DNA of 64,000 nt from Mycobacterium sp. IS-1590 (GTDB taxonomy: Bacteria > Actinomycetota > Actinomycetes > Mycobacteriales > Mycobacteriaceae): positions 1-64,000 of the forward strand of contig NZ_LQIW01000045.1 of NCBI RefSeq assembly GCF_001500025.1, read 5' to 3'. Below, piece by piece: positions 7,642-16,344 of this stretch (position 1 is its first letter; every line of letters starts with the position of its first letter). The notes below the pieces were generated by a model. It did not search any database. It was not told where the DNA came from and saw only the letters and a list, made by a program, of their open reading frames with translations. Made by a program: the position numbers and the translations under genes.

Positions 7642-9228
7642 GTGAAAGCGCGGCATCTCGGTGTGCTGGCGCTGATCGCGGTGGGTGTATTCGTACTCGT
7701 CGCGGATCTGCGCCCCGCCGCCGTGCGCCCCGGCGGTGAGGTGATCGCCGGCCCCTACTCCTACCTGTTGGCGAGCTCGGCCGATCTGGGGCCCTCCCGC
7801 GACAGCGGCGTACAACTGACGGTCGCGTTGCGCTACGAGCACCGCCCCGCGGGGGTGTACGCCTGGGCGGACGGCCGCGGCCTGTCCGTCCGGTGGCGCC
7901 AAGGACACCAGTGGGCCGTGGTGGAAGGACCGGCGGCATCGGTGGCCGATGCGTTCGACGTCGAGGTGCATGACTACCGCGGGCGCCGAGGCCAGGTGTT
8001 CTACGCATCCCCGCAACAACCGGACGTGCCGGATGTGTTGCGCGAGGAGGTCTCTGAGGTCGGCCGGATTCTCGGTTACGTGCCGCACCACACGTCGCAC
8101 ATCTGGACGCTGCCGCTCGATGTTCCGGACAAGGGCCTGACGCCCGAGGCGCTGCGCAACACCTACAACGCCGCGCCGCTGGCCGCCGCCGGCTACACCG
8201 GCAAGGGCACCACGATCGTGTTCTTCGCCTTCGACGGCTTCGACCAGGCCGACCTCGACAGCTTCGCCGACACGTACGACCTACCCCGCTTCACCCCCGA
8301 GGTGATCGGCGAACTCGACGAACCGCGCGGCGAAGCCACGATGGACCTGCAGGTGGCGCACGCGGTCGCGCCCGATGCACGCAAGGTCGTGGTCAGTGCC
8401 CTTCCGACCGTCACCGCCGACGGCGCATTCGAACGCATCGGCCAGATGCTCGAGGAGACCGACCGCCGGTATCCGGGCGCAGTGTGGAGCTTCTCCATCG
8501 GGTGGGGCTGCGACAAGCTGATCACCGCCGCCGACCTCGCGCCCGTGCGGTCGGCGCTGGCCGCCGCGCAGTCACACGGCACGACGGCGTTCAACGCCAG
8601 TGGTGATCTCGCGGGCCTCGAGTGCAAAGGCGGCGACGACTGGTCCTCGCCGCCGGGCGAGTCCGACATCGGCCTGGACTCGATCGCCTCGCTGCCGGAG
8701 ATGACCGATGTGGGCGGAACCACCCTGTCCACCGACAGCGAGGGTCGGTGGCTGTCCGAGCAGGCGTGGTTCGACGTGCCGCTGTCGGTGGGCACGGGCG
8801 GCGGCGTCTCGGCGGTGTTCGACCGTCCCGGCTGGCAGCGCCAGGTGTGGCCGGACCGCGACACCGATCGCAGGCTGACTCCGGACGTCGCCGCCGTCGC
8901 GGACCCGTTCACCGGCGTGCGCATCGTCTTTCAGCAGACGCCCCTGGTCGGTGGCGGCACGTCGCAGTCGGCGCCGATCTGGGCCGGCCTGGCCGCGGTG
9001 ATGAACCAGTACCTGCTCGCCAATGGTGGCCACCTGCTCGGCGACCTGAACCCGCTGCTGTATCGCATCTCGAGCGGCGCACCGCTGCCGGCCTTCCGCG
9101 ACGTCACCCTCGGAGGTAACGCCGTCGCCGACGCACTGCCCGGGTACGACCTGGTGACCGGCTTGGGCACCCCGGATGTCGACAACCTCGTGCGCAACGT
9201 GCTCATCCTGCAGAGGGCGGCCGCATGA
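7642..9228 (+). CDS. Membrane-anchored S53 (sedolisin/kumamolisin-type) serine carboxyl protease
   Basis: A 528-residue protein with one N-terminal hydrophobic segment (about 7-21), a pro-kumamolisin activation-like region (about 40-160) and an S53 catalytic domain. The catalytic set is visible: Glu231 and Asp235 in RGEATMDLQ, Asp322 in NASGD, and Ser441 in GGGTSQSAPIW. The C-terminal Asp-rich calcium site (DVTLGGN and YDLVTGLGTPDVDN) is present. Sedolisins are acid-active endopeptidases, usually secreted and self-processed. The start is GTG 7642. The stop overlaps the next start by 4 bp (ATGA), so it is coupled to a zinc-ribbon membrane protein. Substrate unknown. Confidence 0.87.
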   Translation: MKARHLGVLALIAVGVFVLVADLRPAAVRPGGEVIAGPYSYLLASSADLGPSRDSGVQLTVALRYEHRPAGVYAWADGRGLSVRWRQGHQWAVVEGPAASVADAFDVEVHDYRGRRGQVFYASPQQPDVPDVLREEVSEVGRILGYVPHHTSHIWTLPLDVPDKGLTPEALRNTYNAAPLAAAGYTGKGTTIVFFAFDGFDQADLDSFADTYDLPRFTPEVIGELDEPRGEATMDLQVAHAVAPDARKVVVSALPTVTADGAFERIGQMLEETDRRYPGAVWSFSIGWGCDKLITAADLAPVRSALAAAQSHGTTAFNASGDLAGLECKGGDDWSSPPGESDIGLDSIASLPEMTDVGGTTLSTDSEGRWLSEQAWFDVPLSVGTGGGVSAVFDRPGWQRQVWPDRDTDRRLTPDVAAVADPFTGVRIVFQQTPLVGGGTSQSAPIWAGLAAVMNQYLLANGGHLLGDLNPLLYRISSGAPLPAFRDVTLGGNAVADALPGYDLVTGLGTPDVDNLVRNVLILQRAAA

Positions 9229-10418
9229 CCACCGGCGACGACGACAGCGTCCCGACCGCGGAGTGCCGGGTCTGCAAGACCGACGTGCCGGCCGGCGAGT
9301 ACTGCGGGTTGTGCGGATGTCACCTGACGCCGCGGCCGTGGGAGGGCCCGGATTGGTTGCGCCCGCGCGATTTCAGCGCCGCCCCCAACGAGCACCTCCT
9401 GCAGGTCTCGGTCGCGAGCTCGCTGTTCCCGCATCTGCCTGGGCGGTCTCGCGCCGCGTTCCGGATCGGCCTGCTGGTGTTGGTGGCGGCGCTCATCGGC
9501 TTCACACTGCTGCGGTTGCCTGCCGCCGTGGTGACCGTTGCCGCGTTGGGTCTGCCGCTGCTGTTCGTGCTGTATCTGCGCGAGTCGGACGCGTTCCGCG
9601 ACTTTCCCGTCGGCACACTGGTTCTCACGGTCGTGCTGGCTGTCGGGCTCGCGGTCGGCTGGGCGCTGTTGACCGGTGCGATGTTCGCCAAGTCCTATGG
9701 TGTCGCGTTGGGTTCGGCGATCGTCGGCACGCGCATGTTGAGCATGGGCATCGTGGTTCCACTCGGCGGGGTCGTTCTGATGCTGTTACCCGCCGTGCTC
9801 ATTCGCGTGGCCCGTCCGTCGTCACGAGAAGCGCTGGACGGCTTCATGATCGGAACGTTGGCGGCGTTGAGCTTCTCCGCGGCGGCGACGCTCACGCGGC
9901 TGGCTCCGCAGTTCGGCACCGGCGTGGTGAGCAAGCGCCCGATGGAAAGCCTGCTCGTCGAGGCGGGCATCCGCGGACTGGCGGCACCGTTGATCGCCGC
10001 GGCGGCGGGCGGATTGATCGGTGCGGCACTGTGGTTCACCCGGCCACCGAGTAAACGCGACCAACGCCCGGGCGTCGTGCGCGCGATGCTGATCGGCTTC
10101 GCGGCCGCGGTGCTCATCGTGTATCTGGCGCTCGGCCTGATCGACGTCGCCCGCTTTCCGCAGATGCTGATGCTGGTGCTGTACCTCATGTTGGCGGCGG
10201 TGGCGCTGCTGGTGCTGCGAATCGGCCTACACCTGGCGTTGCTACACGAGGCGCACGACGAGATCCGTGCGGAGGAACCGCTGTTGTGCCCGCACTGCGG
10301 TCATGTCGTGCCGGATATGGCGTTCTGCCCGGCGTGCGGGGTGGCCACGCGCGCGTCCTCGCGCTCGTCACGCAGGACGAGGCGCGAATCGCGCCCGGTT
10401 CGCGGTGACCCAACGTGA
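9225..10418 (+). CDS. Polytopic membrane protein with N- and C-terminal zinc ribbons
   Basis: A 397-residue protein. It has CRVCKTD...CGLCGCH at residues 10-33, eight to nine hydrophobic helices, then CPHCGHV...CPACGVA near the C-terminus, followed by an Arg/Ser-rich tail. Each end therefore carries two CxxC knuckles and should bind zinc on the cytoplasmic side. No known transporter signature is seen. The ATG overlaps the S53 protease stop, and its own stop overlaps the next GTG start by 4 bp. It is probably a functional partner of the protease, for example a scaffold or regulator, but this is an inference from coupling only. Confidence 0.75.
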   Translation: MTTGDDDSVPTAECRVCKTDVPAGEYCGLCGCHLTPRPWEGPDWLRPRDFSAAPNEHLLQVSVASSLFPHLPGRSRAAFRIGLLVLVAALIGFTLLRLPAAVVTVAALGLPLLFVLYLRESDAFRDFPVGTLVLTVVLAVGLAVGWALLTGAMFAKSYGVALGSAIVGTRMLSMGIVVPLGGVVLMLLPAVLIRVARPSSREALDGFMIGTLAALSFSAAATLTRLAPQFGTGVVSKRPMESLLVEAGIRGLAAPLIAAAAGGLIGAALWFTRPPSKRDQRPGVVRAMLIGFAAAVLIVYLALGLIDVARFPQMLMLVLYLMLAAVALLVLRIGLHLALLHEAHDEIRAEEPLLCPHCGHVVPDMAFCPACGVATRASSRSSRRTRRESRPVRGDPT

Positions 10419-11143
10419 GCACGCCGACGAACTTCTTTCCCGGCTACGCGGTTCCGGCCGGCGCGTACGCGGCCGCTGCGCCGCGGCGGACCTCGCGCAG
10501 ACGGCTGGTGCTGACGTGGTCGGCCGCGATCGTGGTGATCGCCGCCGTCCTCGTCGGTGTGTCGGCGATGGTGGCCAAGCGGCCGGTGCGCTACATATGC
10601 CCGCCCGACTGTGGGCGTCCGCCGACCGGCACCCCGGTGGCCATCAACCCGCGCTTCACTTCGCCGGACGGTGCGTTCTCGGTGTCCTATCCGGCGGCGG
10701 AGTCGGCCTACCGGGTGAGCACCAATCCCAACGGGGTGACCGCCGAACTGCTCGCCGGAGACGGCGGGACGCTGCAGTTGTTCAGCGAACCCGCCGCGGG
10801 TCGATCAGCGCAGGAGATCGCAAAGTCGTTGGTGCAAGCCACTTTTCCCGACACGCGCACCGCTTACGAGATCCCCAACGCCATGGTCGGCTTCCATCCG
10901 GGCTACGGTGAAGTCGCCGACTGTTGGCCGCAGGGCGCCAACAGCAGCTATCTGCGGATGCGGGTCCTTGTCGTGGCCGCGGTGAAGAACGACCTGGCGT
11001 TGGTTGCCGCGGCGGTGGGCCCGTATCACCAGTTCAGCCCCGACTTCGGGTTCGGTAAACCGTCCGGCGCCAATCTCCAGATCGCCCTGGACATGGGCAA
11101 ATACGTCAACAGTTTCAGTTGGCGGGGGGACCGGCCCCGGTGA
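10415..11143 (+). CDS. Membrane-anchored extracytoplasmic protein of the S53 cluster
   Basis: A 242-residue protein. A short cytoplasmic N-terminus with an Arg-rich patch (about 25-31) precedes one transmembrane helix (about 32-54) and an extracytoplasmic domain of about 185 residues. A CPPDC motif follows the helix, and the fold-like segment FTSPDGAFSVSYP recalls LpqN/PsbP-like mycobacterial surface domains. The GTG start is fused to the previous stop by a 4-bp overlap. It is the last gene of the cluster. It may present a substrate or cofactor to the protease. Function unknown. Confidence 0.7.
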   Translation: MSTPTNFFPGYAVPAGAYAAAAPRRTSRRRLVLTWSAAIVVIAAVLVGVSAMVAKRPVRYICPPDCGRPPTGTPVAINPRFTSPDGAFSVSYPAAESAYRVSTNPNGVTAELLAGDGGTLQLFSEPAAGRSAQEIAKSLVQATFPDTRTAYEIPNAMVGFHPGYGEVADCWPQGANSSYLRMRVLVVAAVKNDLALVAAAVGPYHQFSPDFGFGKPSGANLQIALDMGKYVNSFSWRGDRPR

Positions 11144-11147
11144 GTGC

Positions 11148-11252
11148 TCAGATGGCGCCGTTGAAAAGGCAGAACCAGGTGGCGACGATCATGATGACCG
11201 CCAGGGTCCCGGTCACGACCACGTGAGCCAGCAGATGCGTTCGGTCCTTCAT
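11148..11252 (-). CDS. 34-residue single-helix membrane microprotein
   Basis: Reading the minus strand from ATG 11250-11252 to TGA 11148-11150 gives a 34-residue peptide: a basic start MKDRTHLLAH, a hydrophobic helix (about 11-30) and a short tail NGAI. The composition is that of a genuine small membrane protein, not a random frame. It fits in the gap between two convergent genes and would end 5 bp from the preceding plus-strand stop. The ribosome-binding site is weak. No family is recognised. Confidence 0.42.
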   Translation of the reverse strand: MKDRTHLLAHVVVTGTLAVIMIVATWFCLFNGAI

Positions 11253-11322
11253 GGCGGCGACGCTAGGGAGGCGACCTGAGATGTCTCTGGCAGCGCCTGC
11301 AGAATCCGCTGATTGACGCGAC

Positions 11323-13491
11323 TCAGACGGCGGAGGCGACCTTGGCCGCGGCGTGGTCGGGCATCGGGTCGTAGCGGGCGAAGGTCCTGGTGAACGTGCC
11401 GGCGCCGTGGGCCAGCGAACGCAGATCGATGGCGTAGCGGGCGAGCTCGACCTCGGGGATCTCGGCCTTGACCAGGGTGCGGTCGTCGCCGACCTTTTCG
11501 GTGCCCAGCACGCGGCCTCGCCGCCCGGCCAGGTCGCCCATGATCGCGCCGACGAAGTCGTCGGGAATCAGCACGCTCACCTCGTCGACAGGTTCGAGCA
11601 GGTTCACCCTGGTCGCGGCTGCCGCTTCTCGCAGTGCCAGCCCGCCCGCCATCTGGAAGGCGAAGTCCGACGAGTCGACGCTGTGGGCTTTTCCGTCGAA
11701 CAGCGTGACGCGGATGTCGACGACCGGGTAGCCGGGTCCGACACCCTTTTCCATCTGTGCCCGAACGCCTTTCTCGACGCTCGGGATGAACTGGCGGGGC
11801 ACCGCACCGCCGACGACCTTGTCGATGAACTCGAAACCGGAGCCTTCGGGCAGCGGCTCGACCTCGATGTCGCAGACCGCGTACTGGCCGTGTCCGCCGG
11901 ACTGCTTGACGTGTCGGCCGTGTCCTTTTGCCTTGCCGCCGAAGGTTTCTCGCAGCGGGATACGCAACTCGACGGTGTCGACGGCGACACCATAGCGTCG
12001 GGAGAGCGCGTCGAGGACGACGTTGGCGTGCGCTTCACCCATCGTCCAGAGCACGATCTGGTGGGTCTCGGGGTTCTGCTCGATGCGCAGGGTCGGATCT
12101 TCGGCGGCCAACCGTTGCAGACCGCCGGACAGTTTGTCCTCGTCGGTCTTTGCTCTCGGCTGCACCGCGATGGGCAGCAGCGGTTCGGGCATGCTCCATG
12201 GCCGCAGCACCAGCGGATCGGACTTGTCCGAGAGCGTGTCTCCCGTCTCGGCGCGGCTGAGCCGTCCGATCGCGCAGATGTCGCCGGCGATCACCGACGG
12301 TGCGGGGCGCTGCTGTTTGCCGAGCGGGAACGACAGCGAGCCGATGCGCTCGTCCTCGTCGTGATCCTCGTGCGCGGCGAGCGGGCCGGTCAACGAGCCG
12401 CTACCGCCGAAGAACGACGAGAAGTGGCCGGACACATGCACTGTCGAGTCGGGCGTGATGGTTCCCGAGAACACCCGGACCAGGCTGACCCGTCCCACGT
12501 AGGGATCCGACGTCGTCTTGACCACCTCGGCCAGCAGCGGGCCGTCCGGGTCGCAGGGCAACTCGGCGCGCGGTTTGCCCTGCGGCGTGAAGACCTCGGG
12601 CAATCGATGCTCGGGGGGTGAGGGAAAGCCGGCGGTGATGATCTCGAGCAGTTCGAGCGTGCCGACGCCCGTGCCGCTGCACACCGGAAGAGCGGGGAAG
12701 AACGTCGCCCGGGCGACGGCCTTCTCCAAATCGTCGATGAGCACCGACTGGTCGATCTCCTCGCCACCGAGGTAACGCTCCATCAGCGTCTCGTCCTCGG
12801 ACTCCTCGATGATGCCCTCGATCAGGACGCCGCGCTGTTCGGAGATCGCGCTGGCGTATGACTGGTCGGGTTCATGGGTGGTGGTGCGCCTACCGTCGGC
12901 GTACTCGTAGTGCGTCTCGGACAGCAGCCCGATCAGCCCCGTGCACGGAGAATCCGCGGGGAGATACAGCGGAAGCACCTTGTCGCCGAACGCCTGCTGC
13001 GCGGCGGCCAACGCGTTGGCGTAGTTGGCGCGGGCGTGGTCGAGTTTCGTGATGACCACCGCGCGCGGCATGCCGACCTGGTCGCATTCGAGCCAGAGCG
13101 CCTTGGTCGGTTCATCGACCCCTTCGTTGGCGGCGATGACGAACAGCGCGCAGTCCGCCGCGCGTAACCCCGCCCGCAGTTCGCCGACGAAATCGGCGTA
13201 GCCGGGAGTGTCGATGAGGTTCACCTTGATGCCGTCGTGTCGCAGCGATGCGAGCGCAAGGCCCACCGAACGCTGTTGGGAGACCTCGGCTTCGTCGCTG
13301 TCGCAGACCGTGGTGCCGTCCTGGACCGAACCCTGTCTGGTGAGGACGCCCGCGGCCACCAGAAGTGCCTCGATGAGTGTTGTCTTGCCGCCACCCGATG
13401 GGCCCACCAGCGCCACATTGCGGATGGCGGCCGGACTGTCCGCGGTCGGGGCGGCTCCGGCGCCCTGGGAATGTGTCGTCTTGTCAGCCAT
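11323..13491 (-). CDS. fusA2: Elongation factor G-like protein FusA2
   Basis: A 722-residue translational GTPase-family protein that reads as the orthologue of M. tuberculosis FusA2 (Rv0120c). The G1 loop GPSGGGKTTL lies near residue 31, with G3 DTPGYADF and G4 TKLD. EF-G domains III-V are present, including GHGRHVKQSGGHGQYAV. FusA2-type proteins lack a demonstrated translocase role, and the G1 loop differs from canonical EF-G (AHIDAGKTT). ATG 13491 is chosen because GAAGGGA precedes it and it matches the conserved N-terminus MADK. The next gene upstream on the same strand is the Rv0121c-like gene, as in M. tuberculosis. Confidence 0.93.
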   Translation of the reverse strand: MADKTTHSQGAGAAPTADSPAAIRNVALVGPSGGGKTTLIEALLVAAGVLTRQGSVQDGTTVCDSDEAEVSQQRSVGLALASLRHDGIKVNLIDTPGYADFVGELRAGLRAADCALFVIAANEGVDEPTKALWLECDQVGMPRAVVITKLDHARANYANALAAAQQAFGDKVLPLYLPADSPCTGLIGLLSETHYEYADGRRTTTHEPDQSYASAISEQRGVLIEGIIEESEDETLMERYLGGEEIDQSVLIDDLEKAVARATFFPALPVCSGTGVGTLELLEIITAGFPSPPEHRLPEVFTPQGKPRAELPCDPDGPLLAEVVKTTSDPYVGRVSLVRVFSGTITPDSTVHVSGHFSSFFGGSGSLTGPLAAHEDHDEDERIGSLSFPLGKQQRPAPSVIAGDICAIGRLSRAETGDTLSDKSDPLVLRPWSMPEPLLPIAVQPRAKTDEDKLSGGLQRLAAEDPTLRIEQNPETHQIVLWTMGEAHANVVLDALSRRYGVAVDTVELRIPLRETFGGKAKGHGRHVKQSGGHGQYAVCDIEVEPLPEGSGFEFIDKVVGGAVPRQFIPSVEKGVRAQMEKGVGPGYPVVDIRVTLFDGKAHSVDSSDFAFQMAGGLALREAAAATRVNLLEPVDEVSVLIPDDFVGAIMGDLAGRRGRVLGTEKVGDDRTLVKAEIPEVELARYAIDLRSLAHGAGTFTRTFARYDPMPDHAAAKVASAV

Positions 13492-13590
13492 GACGTTCCC
13501 TTCCACGACGGCTGCGCTGCCGCCAAAGTGTGTGTTAGACCACAATTCCCCTAACCGACAGCGAGCACAAGAGCTTGACCGAATTCGCGT

Positions 13591-13998
13591 TCAGGCCTGC
13601 CACGACGCCCACTTCGTGATGGTCACGCTGACCACCGGGCCGTCGAGGGCGATCCGCTGATACTGCGGATACTTGTTGCGCAGCAGCGTGTACCCGGTCG
13701 CCAATTCCTCGCCGGCGTAGTGAATTTCGGCCTGTCCGTCGACGCGCACCCACCACAGCTGCGCCCAGTCGTCGTCGTAGTGGTCGACGAGCATGCTCAC
13801 TTGCGGGTTGACCTCGATGTTGCTCAGCCGCCGCAGATTGCGCGTCGACTTCCGCTTGGCGTCGACGGCGGTGTAGACCGTTCCGGCGTGCACGGCGAAC
13901 ACGACCGGCACCAGGTGTGGCGCCCCTGCGGCTCCGACGGTGGCGAGCGCCGCGACGGGTGCCGCGGCGAACATGGCCTCGGGATCGAATGTGGCCAT
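13591..13998 (-). CDS. PPOX-class F420-dependent oxidoreductase-like protein (Rv0121c-like)
   Basis: A 135-residue split-barrel flavin/F420-binding protein. The motifs PVAALATVGAAGAPHLVPVVF, RKSTRNLRRL and VSMLVDHYDDDWAQLWWVR are those of the TIGR03668-type FDOR-B family. The strongest evidence is its match in wording and position to Rv0121c, which also lies upstream of fusA2. It probably binds a deazaflavin or flavin cofactor in the cytoplasm. The physiological substrate is unknown. The start is ATG 13996-13998. Confidence 0.85.
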   Translation of the reverse strand: MATFDPEAMFAAAPVAALATVGAAGAPHLVPVVFAVHAGTVYTAVDAKRKSTRNLRRLSNIEVNPQVSMLVDHYDDDWAQLWWVRVDGQAEIHYAGEELATGYTLLRNKYPQYQRIALDGPVVSVTITKWASWQA

Positions 13999-14201
13999 GC
14001 TCGCAGCCTATTCCGGTTCGACGCGCGCGGGCAGGGGTCGCCGCCACAGGCACGAGCCGCGTGACCCACAGGGGCGAGCCGCCGGACTCACAGGTGCGAA
14101 CGGGAATCGCGCACCGGACACACCGGTTGAATTCATTATTCGGAAATCGCGAGACGTCGTCGTTGCGGGCCCGCAGCGCACGAGTGAGAAGGAGAACGAC
14201 G

Positions 14202-14447
14202 ATGAGAACCCTGATCACGCCCCTGGCACTGGCCGTCACTGCCGCTGCGATCGGATTCGCGCCGGTGGCCGCAGCCGCACCGACAGGCTGCTCCTATACC
14301 GGCGGTGCCGTGGCGTGCCAGACGCCCGGCAACGTTCAGATCACCGCCCAGCCGGGGCAGGCCTCAGCGGACGCCGCCCGACTGCAGTACCCGTTCTACG
14401 GGCCCTACGGCTTCGAGCTGCGCCACGACAACGGGCATCATCGCTGA
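14202..14447 (+). CDS. Small secreted protein
   Basis: An 81-residue protein with a clear Sec signal peptide (MRTLITPLALAVTAAAIGF, cleavage near AAAAP at 24-28). The mature peptide of about 53 residues has two Cys (GCSYTGGAVACQ, likely one disulphide) and a Tyr/Phe/Gly-rich end. The RBS GAGAAGGAGA is well placed before ATG 14202. Its last 10 bp overlap the end of the convergent gene at 14438. It belongs to the many small secreted proteins of mycobacteria with no assigned role. Confidence 0.75.
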   Translation: MRTLITPLALAVTAAAIGFAPVAAAAPTGCSYTGGAVACQTPGNVQITAQPGQASADAARLQYPFYGPYGFELRHDNGHHR

Positions 14448-15019
14448 GGCGGACCGGGCCGCTGCGGCGCGACGCTGATGGGTGACCGGGTCACCGGCGT
14501 GCGTGTCACCCCGATCTCCGGGTCGCGGCCGGTGCGGGTCGGCGGAGTGCGCGGCCGGTAGGTCGCTGGTGGCGCAGGGGTGACCGGCGCGGCCGACGTC
14601 TCGACTCGCGGTGGTGGAGCCGGCCGTGGCGGCGGCGCCTGGGTGTTCGGTGACTGCGGTTGCGTGCGCGCCGGCGCCGTGGTCTGGACGGTCGGGCGGA
14701 CCGGTTCAGGATCCCGGCCGGCGGGCTCGCCCGGCGCGCGGAGTATCAGCAGGACAGCGGAGACGACGAGCGCGGCGGCCGCGAGCGCGGTGGCGAGAAG
14801 AATGCCGAGGTTTCGTCTGGTGCGGTACCAGGGCGGTGGGGCGGGCTCGAAGTACCAGCTGTTTTCGTCGAAGGCGTCGAACATCATGTCCCGGCCCGGC
14901 ACCTTCTCGGGATCAAAGACGTCAGCGTCCGCTTCCGCCCCCGAGTCGGCGGCTTTCACGACATCGACCGGGTCATCTGTGAGGTAGTCGAAGTCCCCCG
15001 AAACTTCGCGTCGCGCCAC
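14438..15019 (-). CDS. Single-pass membrane protein with Pro/Thr-rich extracytoplasmic tail
   Basis: A 193-residue protein. The N-terminus is acidic and cytoplasmic (about 1-70, rich in Asp/Glu, with WYFEPAPPPWYRTRR just before the membrane). One transmembrane helix lies at about 72-94, followed by about 100 residues of low-complexity Pro/Thr/Arg sequence outside. This layout is common for mycobacterial envelope proteins of unknown function. It converges on, and overlaps by 10 bp, the small secreted protein gene. Confidence 0.72.
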   Translation of the reverse strand: MARREVSGDFDYLTDDPVDVVKAADSGAEADADVFDPEKVPGRDMMFDAFDENSWYFEPAPPPWYRTRRNLGILLATALAAAALVVSAVLLILRAPGEPAGRDPEPVRPTVQTTAPARTQPQSPNTQAPPPRPAPPPRVETSAAPVTPAPPATYRPRTPPTRTGRDPEIGVTRTPVTRSPISVAPQRPGPPQR

Positions 15020-15198
15020 ATGAGAATGCTAACGCCGGGGAAAGCGGGTGGCCCGGCAAACTCCGAGGGAACTTGCGCGTCGCCGTGACCCCCGCGATAG
15101 GGTTTCGAGCGCCCTCGCGCGGAGTCGTTCGCCGCGGCGATCCGATGCGGTAACCGCTGCGTCACCACACCGACTCCCGACCATCGGAAGGTTCGGCA

Positions 15199-16329
15199 AT
15201 GAAGATGACCAGTCTGGCGGCCACATTCGCCGCATCCGTTCTGCTGCTGGCCGGTTCGGTTGCGTGCGCGCCGCCGGAGAAGAGCGGTGACGGCGAGCAG
15301 ACGCAGTCCGGTGTCAAGGCCGCAGAAGCCACGTCCGCCGAGGACTTCGGGGGGATGGACGGGCTGGTGACGGCGGCCAAGAACGAGGGCGAGCTCAACG
15401 TCATTGCGCTACCGCCGGATTGGGCGAACTACGGCGCGATCATCGAGGCATTCTCCGAGAAGTACGGCATCAAGGTCAACTCGGCACAGCCCGACGCGTC
15501 GAGCCAGGACGAGATCAACGCGGCCAACCAGCAGAAGGGCAGGAGCACCGCGCCCGACGTGTTCGACCTCGGACAGTCCGTCGCCCTGGCCAACACCGAG
15601 ATGTTCGCGCCTTACAAGGTTGTCAATTTCGACGACATCCCCGCGGCGTTCAAGGACAAGGACGGCACCTGGGTCAACGATTACGGCGGCTACATGTCGA
15701 TCGGCTTCGACTCGGCCAAGGTGCCGCCGGTGACGCGCATCGACGACCTGCTGAAGCCGGAGTACCAGGGCAAGGTGGCACTCAACGGTGACCCCACGCA
15801 GGCGGGCGCCGCGTTCTCCGGTGTGCTGATGGTCGCCCTCTCTCAGGGAGGTTCGGTCGACGACATCGCCCCGGGCGTCGAGTTTTTCCGGAAGTTGGCG
15901 GACGCGGGAAACTTCGTGCCCGTTGACCCGACGCCGGCCACCATCGGATCCGGTCAGACACCGGTGGTGATCGACTGGAACTACACCAACGCCGCCGAAA
16001 GCAAGAAGCTGCCGTCGTGGCAGGTTCTGGTGCCGTCGGATCACCCCGTCGCCGGCTATTACTACCAGGCGATCAACAAGGATGCGCCGCACCCGGCCGC
16101 CGCACGGCTGTGGCAGGAATTCCTCTACAGCGACGAGGGGCAGAACTTGTTCGCGCTCGGCGGTGTTCGCCCGGTTCGCGCCGACATCATGGCCACCGAC
16201 GCCACTTTGGACAAGGCGGCGGCGGATTCACTGCCCGTCATCGACGGGCCGGTGACGGTGCCCTCACCCGAGCAGACGCAGGTGGCCACCAAGTACCTGT
16301 CGGAGCACTGGGCCGCCGCGATCGGCTGA
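15199..16329 (+). CDS. ABC-transporter substrate-binding lipoprotein
   Basis: A 376-residue periplasmic-binding-type protein. It has a signal peptide with lipobox GSVAC (Cys23) and a two-lobe fold of the type II (iron/polyamine/phosphonate) class. Typical segments are EGELNVIALPPDWANYGAII, then APDVFDLGQS, GYMSIGFDS and YYYQAINKDAPHP. It starts the four-gene importer operon that continues with two permeases and an ATPase. The ligand cannot be read; polyamine, an organophosphonate or Fe(III) are all possible. ATG 15199 has GGAAGG upstream. Confidence 0.85.
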   Translation: MKMTSLAATFAASVLLLAGSVACAPPEKSGDGEQTQSGVKAAEATSAEDFGGMDGLVTAAKNEGELNVIALPPDWANYGAIIEAFSEKYGIKVNSAQPDASSQDEINAANQQKGRSTAPDVFDLGQSVALANTEMFAPYKVVNFDDIPAAFKDKDGTWVNDYGGYMSIGFDSAKVPPVTRIDDLLKPEYQGKVALNGDPTQAGAAFSGVLMVALSQGGSVDDIAPGVEFFRKLADAGNFVPVDPTPATIGSGQTPVVIDWNYTNAAESKKLPSWQVLVPSDHPVAGYYYQAINKDAPHPAAARLWQEFLYSDEGQNLFALGGVRPVRADIMATDATLDKAAADSLPVIDGPVTVPSPEQTQVATKYLSEHWAAAIG

Positions 16330-16344
16330 CCGAGCACGGGAGGT

